The position numbers were made by a program, and so were the translations under genes. This document shows positions 55,599 to 60,652 of a stretch of DNA of 60,652 nt, in pieces (positions within the stretch are counted from its first letter, which is position 1; the number at the start of each line of letters is the position of its first letter). Location of the stretch: positions 1 through 60,652 of the forward strand of contig NZ_JAGGOW010000177.1 of NCBI RefSeq assembly GCF_018614135.1. Reading direction: 5' to 3'. The notes beneath the pieces were generated by a model, which was not told the DNA's origin, made no database searches, and worked only from the letters and a program-made list of their open reading frames with translations. Origin of the DNA: Streptomyces sp. ISL-66 (GTDB lineage: Bacteria > Actinomycetota > Actinomycetes > Streptomycetales > Streptomycetaceae).

Positions 55599-56069
55599 TC
55601 ATCCCCGCCCTCTCCCGGCGGGAGTCTCTTTCCTCTCCCTGCGGTCACGGCGCTCGATGAGCCGCCGCACGATCCGCACCAGTTCGGCCGGCTCGAAGGG
55701 CTTGGCGAGGAAGGCGTCCACTCCGGCGGCGATGCCGACCTCCGCCTCGTACTGCGTACAAGCGCTCACCATGGCGACGGGCAGGTGCCGCGTCCGCGGA
55801 TCGGCCCGCAGCTTCGCGGCCGTAGCGAAGCCGTCCAGGCGGGGCATGACCACATCGAGGGTGATCACATCGGGCAGCACGTGGTGCACGACGTCCAGGC
55901 ACTCGGCACCATCGTTCGCGGTCACGACCTCGAAGCCCTCCAGCTCGAGATTGACCCTGATCAGCTGCCGGATGACCTTGTTGTCGTCGACAACAAGCAC
56001 CCGGCCCGAGGCGCCTGACACAACTCGAGAGTAGGTCGGCCGGGGCCCCCGCGTCCGGCTTTTTGCCAC
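55599..56069 (-). CDS. CheY-like single-domain response regulator
   Basis: 156 residues, one receiver domain with no output domain. The acidic pair is in VLVVDDNK, the phosphoacceptor Asp in VITLDVVMP, the Thr/Ser switch in VAMVSAC and the Lys in AKPFEP. The domain is preceded by ~20 basic residues. GTG at 56069 is chosen because GGAGG sits eight bases upstream; a GTG at 56021 (SGASGRVLVVDD) is an alternative. No histidine kinase is adjacent. Confidence 0.88.
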   Translation of the reverse strand: MAKSRTRGPRPTYSRVVSGASGRVLVVDDNKVIRQLIRVNLELEGFEVVTANDGAECLDVVHHVLPDVITLDVVMPRLDGFATAAKLRADPRTRHLPVAMVSACTQYEAEVGIAAGVDAFLAKPFEPAELVRIVRRLIERRDRRERKETPAGRGRG

Positions 56070-56175
56070 TTCCACCCCCTCCGAGCGACCCACCCCCCTC
56101 TCCCCTTCAATCCGTTCCTGATCACCGTCCGGGAGCTGGTAGTGTTCAACCCGTCGCCGCAACACCAGCGACAGC

Positions 56176-56247
56176 GCCCCCGTAGCTCAGGGGATAGAGC
56201 AACGGCCTCCGGAGCCGTGTGCGCAGGTTCGAATCCTGCCGGGGGCA
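56176..56247 (+). tRNA. tRNA-Arg (anticodon CCG)
   Basis: 72 bases forming a full cloverleaf. Acceptor GCCCCCG pairs with CGGGGGC, the D-loop contains AGCTCAGGGG, the anticodon arm ACGGC-CTCCGGA-GCCGT gives CCG, and the T arm is GCAGG-TTCGAAT-CCTGC. Discriminator A; CCA is not encoded. TAGTGT at 56140 may be its -10. Its 3' half is the probable attachment site for the truncated integrase next door. Confidence 0.95.
56221..56247. other. Probable attL within the 3' end of tRNA-Arg
   Basis: Tyrosine recombinases of actinomycete integrative elements typically recombine within the T arm and acceptor of a tRNA. The integrase remnant ends 96 bases downstream in the usual orientation. The matching attR copy of this segment is not present in the rest of the window. 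Confidence 0.45.
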
Positions 56248-56299
56248 CTCCAGCTGATAAGTGTGCAAGTGTCGCTGACCAGCTGAAGTGCCAAGCATG

Positions 56300-56334
56300 A
56301 AGGCCCGAACTCAGTCCAGCTGAGTCCGGGCCTT
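56300..56334. terminator. Hairpin between tRNA-Arg and the integrase remnant
   Basis: AAGGCCCGAACTCAG and CTGAGTCCGGGCCTT pair at 14 of 15 positions around 5 bases and are followed by T residues on the plus strand. Confidence 0.7.
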
Positions 56335-56342
56335 TGTCGTAG

Positions 56343-56879
56343 TTACGCACCGGTCCCGTGTGAGGAGCGTGTGAGCCACACGCGAGGCTCAGGAGCCTGC
56401 CTCCTCCGCTTCCTGCGCGTCCTCCCCAGTTCGTCCCACCCCATCGCCTTCGCGATCTTCGCGTTGTTCAGCTCCTCGTGGCCGTCGATGCAACCCTCGT
56501 AGCGCCGGTGGATGACCTCCGGAGAGTTGCCCGCGCGTCGGGCGACCTCGGCCACCGGCACCCCGGCGTTCAGCCAGTTGGTGATGCAGGTGTGCCGCAG
56601 GTCGTACGGCCGGCGCGCGAGCGGCGCGGCGGCCCTGTCCGGGGGAAGCGCGAGCGGTCGCGCTTCCTGCCACACCCTCCAGTAACTGGAGGTCCCCAGA
56701 ACGGCTCCACGCTCGTTGGAGAAGATCCTGCCGTCCGTGGCCTTGCCGAACTCTTTGATGTGATCGCGAAGCATGGCCACCAGAACGGGCGGAATCGGCA
56801 CCGGCCGGTCCGCCTTGATCTCACGCGACTTCAGTCCGCGCCTGTCGTGGCGATTCCCGGAGTCGGTCCACCTCTTCCC
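56343..56879 (-). pseudogene. Tyrosine recombinase (integrase), 5'-truncated
   Basis: The C-terminal ~178 residues of a site-specific integrase. GKRWTDSG, RPYDLRHTCITNWL (catalytic R and H) and GNSPEVIHRRYEGCID (nucleophile Tyr) are present. The core-binding domain and the box I arginine are missing, so it cannot be active. The integrase sequence is cut at the CAGGG end of the insertion sequence (56880). The missing 5' part does not reappear past the transposase or past 59033, so a deletion accompanied or followed the insertion. Confidence 0.85.
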
Positions 56880-56920
56880 CAGGGCTTCGGCGTAGTCGGC
56901 GGGCGCCCGTTTTGTGATCA
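56880..56920 (+). repeat. 41-bp inverted repeat, left copy
   Basis: Matches the reverse complement of 58993-59033 at 39 of 41 positions. It starts CAGGG at the integrase junction and ends TGATCA, overlapping the transposase stop codon. Confidence 0.85.
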
Positions 56921-58099
56921 TGCGAGGCCGAGGGGTCGGCGGGCGTCGCGTGCGTTGCGACGGAGGCCGGCGGCGATGTTCTTGACGCCGCTCAGCCGGA
57001 GGGCGCCGACGGCGAGGTTGCGCCAGGTCGCCATCGCGCGGGATGCGTTGCCGGTCCGCAGCTGGGAGGCGTCCTCGGCGAAGGTGGTGTCGCGGACGTG
57101 GTGCAGGGCCTCAATCTTCCAGTGGTCGCGGATCAGTCTCGCGAGTTGGACGGGGGTGGCCTGCTCGGCGGTCAGACTGGTGACCGCGTAGACGGTCGTG
57201 ATGGTGGTCTTGCCGGTCTTGCCGGTCTTGCGGTCGGTGCGGCGGCGCTTAATCTGGACGGCCTGGCGGGCGCCGGGGAAGAGCAAGCTGTTCACGGTGG
57301 CTACCTTGATCTGGCGGATCTCCGCGCGGCCGTGGCCGCTGCCCCGGGTGCGGCCCTGGAGCGGGATGTCCTTCCAGGGAAGGAACTTCAGCTGCTTGCG
57401 CAGCTTCTTCTGGTTGCCCTTGACGATCGCAATGTAATGGGCCCCGCGGCCCAGGAGGTAGGCGGCGTGCTCGCGTTGCGTATGGAGCGCGTCGCTGGTG
57501 ACCACGGTTGCGGCCAGGTCGGCGATGGTATCGAGCAGCGGCTGGAAGCGGGTAACTTCACCGGTCTTCTCTCCGACGTCGAGCTGGGCCAGGACCAGCC
57601 CGGTGGTGTGCTCCACCGTGGCGAGTAGGTGGATCCTCCGCCCCTGGGCCTTCGCCGCACCGCGCAGAGACTTGCCGTCCACGGACAGTCCGCGCAGCCC
57701 GGTACTCTCGGGCCGGCGGTCAGCAAGCCATCCGCCCACCGCCCGGTCGAGGGCATCAGCGTCGATACGGGTGAGCAGCCGGCGGACCGTCGCCTCCGAA
57801 GGCACCAGCCTCCGGGGCAGTACTGGATCGAGGCGCACGCCGAGTCTCTCCAGCACGTGCGGCGGCGCGTCCGCGATCCACTCGCCGACCGCCAGCAGCG
57901 AGGTCGCGCCGGTCAGTACCGCGCACGCGGTCAGCGTGAGCACGACGGCCAGGGTATGGCGCACGCCGCGCGGATCGCGCGGATCCGGCACCTGAGCCAG
58001 CCACTCCAGCAGGCCGGGCACCTCCCCGGGCCCGACGTCGGACTGCTCGCGGAGCCGATCAAGGGCAGGCGGAATCAGGGATGATGCGTCGGCAGGCAC
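56918..58099 (-). CDS. ISAs1 family transposase
   Basis: 393-residue DDE transposase. N-terminal LLEWLAQVPDPRDPRGVRH is the ISAs1/H-repeat signature. The catalytic acids lie in LSVDGKSLRGA (D), VVTSDALHT (D) and WKIEALHHVRD...FAED (E). Length is normal and no frameshift is seen, so it may be active. GTG start with GGAAG upstream. Confidence 0.92.
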   Translation of the reverse strand: MPADASSLIPPALDRLREQSDVGPGEVPGLLEWLAQVPDPRDPRGVRHTLAVVLTLTACAVLTGATSLLAVGEWIADAPPHVLERLGVRLDPVLPRRLVPSEATVRRLLTRIDADALDRAVGGWLADRRPESTGLRGLSVDGKSLRGAAKAQGRRIHLLATVEHTTGLVLAQLDVGEKTGEVTRFQPLLDTIADLAATVVTSDALHTQREHAAYLLGRGAHYIAIVKGNQKKLRKQLKFLPWKDIPLQGRTRGSGHGRAEIRQIKVATVNSLLFPGARQAVQIKRRRTDRKTGKTGKTTITTVYAVTSLTAEQATPVQLARLIRDHWKIEALHHVRDTTFAEDASQLRTGNASRAMATWRNLAVGALRLSGVKNIAAGLRRNARDARRPLGLA

Positions 58100-58171
58100 G
58101 GTCTTCCAGGCAGGTCACAGGGCGTAAAGCACTCCATGATCACGGGAACCTTCCCTGCATCGTCCCCCGGG

Positions 58172-58897
58172 TCACAGCAACGCCGCAGCCTCGCCTGCCA
58201 CCCAGGTCTGCCAGACACGACGGGTGTTCGGCAGGTCAGGGCGGTCAAGGAGCCAGAGCACATACCCGGCATGACACCGGGCCCACGGACTGTCCGAATC
58301 GGCTGCCCGATCGAGCCTGCCCCGTAGATCAGCGCTGTCAACAGCCCGGGCGACCCGCACGTATTCGCGATCCTTGCAGCGATACGCCCGGTGGACGACG
58401 ATCTCGACCAGGTCGGTGAGCTTCGCCTTGATCGCCTCCTCCTGGCGAGCACGGGCCACCTTCCGGATCAGGCTCTGCTTCGTACCCCACGCCTTCGCAT
58501 GCTGCGTCCACTCCAGCGGGTACCTCGCCTCCCACTCCAGGAAGAGCAACACATAGGGCAGCCCCGGCCACGCCGCCAGATCCCCGTCCACAGGACCACC
58601 CCACACCCCGTCAGGCAGCGAACCCCTCTGGGCTTGCTGATGCCTCCGGCGCGCCTGCAGAAAGGCTGACTCCCGGTACTGCTCGTCCGCTCCCAGGGGC
58701 CGCGTCAGCAGCCACATCTCATTGCTCCGGGCGAGCGCGTCCGTGACCTTCCTCTGGGCCTCCGCTAGATGGACGAGCGCTGCACCTCTCGCAGCCGGAT
58801 CCTCCGCTATAAGTCCGACCGCCCAACCCAATCGCTCAGCCCATGCGCAAGCGTCGTCCGCATCTGCACCTGCCCCTTCAGCCACGCACAGGATCAT
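58172..58897 (-). CDS. Hypothetical protein in the IS-flanked region
   Basis: 241 residues, not recognised. Predicted mostly helical and soluble, rich in Ala, Arg and Trp, without signal peptide. Segments such as LGWAVGLIAEDPAARGAALVHLAEAQRKV and ARARQEEAIKAKLTDLVEIVVHRAYRCKDREYVRVAR suggest an all-alpha protein. It lies between the transposase and the second copy of the 41-bp repeat, so it is either a passenger gene of a larger element or an island gene next to the IS. Confidence 0.6.
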   Translation of the reverse strand: MILCVAEGAGADADDACAWAERLGWAVGLIAEDPAARGAALVHLAEAQRKVTDALARSNEMWLLTRPLGADEQYRESAFLQARRRHQQAQRGSLPDGVWGGPVDGDLAAWPGLPYVLLFLEWEARYPLEWTQHAKAWGTKQSLIRKVARARQEEAIKAKLTDLVEIVVHRAYRCKDREYVRVARAVDSADLRGRLDRAADSDSPWARCHAGYVLWLLDRPDLPNTRRVWQTWVAGEAAALL

Positions 58898-58992
58898 CTC
58901 CTAGCGCAGCCGGTTCGCTCCACCCGACAAGGGCTCCCGGGGCGCAACGGACATGAGCAGGAACCACCCGCTCTCCCTCTCGCCATCTCATG

Positions 58993-59033
58993 TGATCACG
59001 AAACGGACGCCCGCCGACTACGCCGAAGCCCTG
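58993..59033 (-). repeat. 41-bp inverted repeat, right copy
   Basis: Reverse complement of the IS end at 56880-56920 with two mismatches. It ends CCCTG, after which the sequence diverges. Confidence 0.85.
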
Positions 59034-59034
59034 C

Positions 59035-59907
59035 CTACAACCCACGACTTCCGTCCCAGTAGCGAAGCGGCATCGGAGCCTCTCCTCGCAGAACGCATGG
59101 CTCGAACATGTCGAGGATCATGCGCGTTGCCGTCAGACAGTTTCCAAGAATCCTGGAAACACTCGTCGCGAAGTGCGGATCGCGCAAGCTGGGATGAAAC
59201 GTCCAGTATTGCTCCGGCCGGAATCCTGTAGGGATTTTTGGGGGCGTCGAGTCAAAGTTCCACTCCCCTATACGCGTGCCCTCTTCGAGAGCAGCCCAGG
59301 TGCCACCGCCGCTCACGCCGCCAACCTCGCGGAATTCGGTCGGGAGCTTGACGAGACCCACACCATGCCAGACCGGGGTGATCACGCGATGCTTGTCAGC
59401 ATTGTTGAGATTCGTCAGCTCGCGAAGGTAGGAAGGGATTGGAGCCGGAGGTCCCGGCATATCATGTGGCCCCCAGATCTTCTCATCTCCTGCATTGAAC
59501 GGCTGAACTTCCCAGATCCTCTGCTTGTGCTCCGGCAACAGATGGACGACCCCGCGCTCAGCCCTCCGATAGGAATCCATCTGTTCACAAACTGGAAACT
59601 GTGAACTCCTAGCTTCGGCAGTCGTGAGACCACGTCCGAGACCCTGGACCGACAACTGGAAAACCAGATGATCCAAGGAACTTCGCGCATTGTGGGCGCA
59701 GTCTCCAATCAATACGCCCCACTCTGGATTGCACGGCTCGACGTCGTAGACATGGAAAATAAAGGCCTTCTCGTCAACGTTCCGCTCGACAGTCACTTTG
59801 ATCGGGTGGGCCGCCCTGAAGGAGTTTAGGCTGTCCTCGAAGCTCCGCAGATGCTCGTCAGCACGCGCAAGCTTGGCGCGGCAGCCATCCATCGTGGCTT
59901 GGGGCAT
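59035..59907 (-). CDS. Conserved hypothetical protein with R-x4-H helix motif
   Basis: 290 residues. The only family-like segment is LIGDCAHNARSSLDHLVFQLS near residue 85 with NNADKHRV near 185. The pair resembles a widespread uncharacterised family with (H/Y)NxRSALDHL and NxDKHR. RSSLDH has the spacing of the Rx4-6H motif of HEPN-type RNases. That match is short and the HEPN link is inference. The ATG at 59907 is chosen because AGGAG lies seven bases upstream. The DNA is clearly less GC-rich than the core genome, consistent with transfer. Likely co-transcribed with the regulator upstream (88-base gap). Confidence 0.6.
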   Translation of the reverse strand: MPQATMDGCRAKLARADEHLRSFEDSLNSFRAAHPIKVTVERNVDEKAFIFHVYDVEPCNPEWGVLIGDCAHNARSSLDHLVFQLSVQGLGRGLTTAEARSSQFPVCEQMDSYRRAERGVVHLLPEHKQRIWEVQPFNAGDEKIWGPHDMPGPPAPIPSYLRELTNLNNADKHRVITPVWHGVGLVKLPTEFREVGGVSGGGTWAALEEGTRIGEWNFDSTPPKIPTGFRPEQYWTFHPSLRDPHFATSVSRILGNCLTATRMILDMFEPCVLRGEAPMPLRYWDGSRGL

Positions 59908-59995
59908 GCTCGCTCCTGAACCTTCCATCTGAACATCCGAGTGTGTGACAACCGAGAGCAAACGCGAGGACTGCCACGCATGATCCTTCAGAGCA

Positions 59996-60400
59996 CTAAC
60001 TAACACCTTCAGGCAGCAGAACCTCGTTGCCCTCGCGCGACAGGAACCCGTCGCGCCTCAGATTGCCTAGAACATGCTTAGCCTGACGACGGTCGAGACC
60101 GAACTCATCTGCAATGTCTTCCACAACAAGACTGGATCCTGCCGACACTTCACCAGTGCGGATGCGAGCAGCCAAGCTGTCGGCAACACGCTGCAAAGGG
60201 GCGACGTACAGGATTCCATCCGCCTTGGAATGCGCCGCGTTGTGCATCTCACTCAACGGGACCATTCCGTAGTTTGATACATCCTCTACTCGAAGGCCAT
60301 GGTCCCGGGCGAGGTGGACAAGCAGACGATCGCGATCTAGCCAGTCAGCATCAATGGCTTCAACGATAAGTGCGTGGTCCCGCTTGTGGGTGCTGTTCAC
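59996..60400 (-). CDS. GntR-like winged-helix protein
   Basis: 134 residues. The C-terminal half is a winged helix of GntR type: RVADSLAARIRTGEVSAGS, VVEDIADEFGLDRRQAKHVL (helix-turn-helix) and LRRDGFLSREGNEVLL (wing). The N-terminal ~65 residues (HALIVEAIDADWLDRDRLLVHLARDHGL) match nothing I recognise and may form a dimer or ligand domain. GTG start with AGGTGGA upstream. A CGGTTCAACCG dyad at 60449-60459 lies about 50 bases before the start and may be its operator. Confidence 0.65.
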   Translation of the reverse strand: MNSTHKRDHALIVEAIDADWLDRDRLLVHLARDHGLRVEDVSNYGMVPLSEMHNAAHSKADGILYVAPLQRVADSLAARIRTGEVSAGSSLVVEDIADEFGLDRRQAKHVLGNLRRDGFLSREGNEVLLPEGVS

Positions 60401-60448
60401 AGTCTTCCACCTTCTGGAGCGCTTCTTCCTTACATCTCCGAACGTAGC

Positions 60449-60459
60449 GGTTCAACCGT
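60449..60459. promoter_or_regulatory. Short palindrome upstream of the winged-helix gene
   Basis: CGGTTCAACCG, 5-bp half-sites around one base, in the presumed promoter region of the gene starting at 60400. Candidate autoregulatory site. Confidence 0.35.
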
Positions 60460-60652
60460 TGGCAGACATGAGATTTCGTCACATCAGCCGTTCCACCCTG
60501 AGAATTTTTGCCTGGCGGGCCCCAGGGGGTCTCTGTCGATGCGAGGGGCCGCCATGAAGTTCCTGTGGGTTCCGCCTGGAAGGGTCTTGGCATGTCGTCT
60601 CGCCGGGGACCCGCCACCCGACCTCCCAAGCTAGTAGGGCTCCGTTAGGTCG
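60460..60652. other. Right edge of the window, no gene assigned
   Basis: About 190 bases with several short open frames but no ribosome site plus recognisable protein. The start of whatever lies beyond the window is not identifiable. Confidence 0.5.

Larger units (their letters stand above)
56880..58157 (-). mobile_element. ISAs1-family insertion sequence (boundaries tentative)
   Basis: Contains a complete ISAs1-type transposase. The end next to the integrase begins CAGGGCTTCGGCG and carries GTGATCATG about 35 bases in. The other proposed end, read inward on the minus strand, begins CAGGGAAGG and also has GTGATCATG. The resulting 1.28 kb fits the family. The flanks CCTCTTCCC and CATCGTCCC match at 7 of 9 positions, not a clean target duplication. 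A 41-bp match to the left end also occurs at 58993-59033, so a larger 2.15-kb unit is possible. Confidence 0.55.

Noticed and set aside
56880..56921. MITKRAPADYAEAL as the true N-terminus of the integrase fragment
   Set aside because: These codons lie in the 41-bp repeat that recurs at 58993-59033, so they belong to the mobile element end and are fused to the integrase by insertion.
59035..60006. Longer start for the R-x4-H protein at 60006
   Set aside because: It would overlap the regulator gene by 11 bases and has no ribosome site, whereas the ATG at 59907 has AGGAG at good spacing.

Overview
The window is a high-GC (roughly 70-75% by eye) actinobacterial chromosome segment, almost certainly from a Streptomyces. 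The evidence is a set of lineage markers: scy and filP polar-growth coiled-coil genes side by side, an atpIBEFHAGDC operon, NucS mismatch endonuclease, a 24-residue bL37 ribosomal protein, a SCO5389-family gene, rho with an Arg/Gly/Gln-rich insertion, and many GTG/TTG starts. From memory the gene order matches the S. coelicolor SCO535x-SCO541x core region; I could not run that comparison.

Layout. 1-6.2 kb: a 3'-truncated GT2 cellulose-synthase-like gene, a thiamine-binding-like protein with a DUF3817 membrane protein, three tandem AIM24 paralogues, a MarR regulator and a secreted PepSY protein. 6.3-9.2 kb: bL37, meaB, acetyl-CoA acetyltransferase and methylmalonyl-CoA epimerase. 9.4-15.1 kb: scy and filP. 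15.2-19.2 kb: two paralogous ABC ATPase/permease pairs. 19.3-27.4 kb: a zinc-finger-like protein, an LLM flavin oxidoreductase, SCO5389-family, nucS, a large ATPase with a Pro/Ser tail, a STAS protein, 3-hydroxybutyryl-CoA dehydrogenase and the PduO-type cobalamin adenosyltransferase. 27.5-30.2 kb: a chitinase with the classic 12-bp operator repeats and a DUF2550 gene. 30.3-38.2 kb: the F1Fo ATP synthase operon (minus strand). 38.4-46.2 kb: WecA-like transferase, SHMT-like enzyme, phosphatase-like protein, TsaC, PrmC, RF1, L31 and an LCP protein. 46.5-56.1 kb: rho, thrB, thrC, hom, lysA, an ArgRS-like DALR protein lacking its catalytic core, and a response regulator.

The last 4.5 kb differs. 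It starts at tRNA-Arg(CCG), is followed by a truncated tyrosine recombinase, an ISAs1-family transposase and then three unrecognised genes, two of them (from about 59 kb) visibly lower in GC. This looks like the eroded edge of an integrated element.

Functional themes: meaB, epimerase, thiolase and PduO serve acyl-CoA and B12 metabolism; TsaC, PrmC, RF1, L31, bL37 and tRNA serve translation; hom/thrC/thrB/lysA are the aspartate-family branch. The most unusual observations are the Cys-to-Ser change in the phosphatase-like P-loop, the catalytic-core-less ArgRS paralogue beside lysA, an SHMT-like enzyme with altered active-site tyrosines, and an island cassette pairing a winged-helix regulator with a protein carrying an R-x4-H motif. 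I saw no single operon that I can declare a new system; the island cassette is the best candidate.
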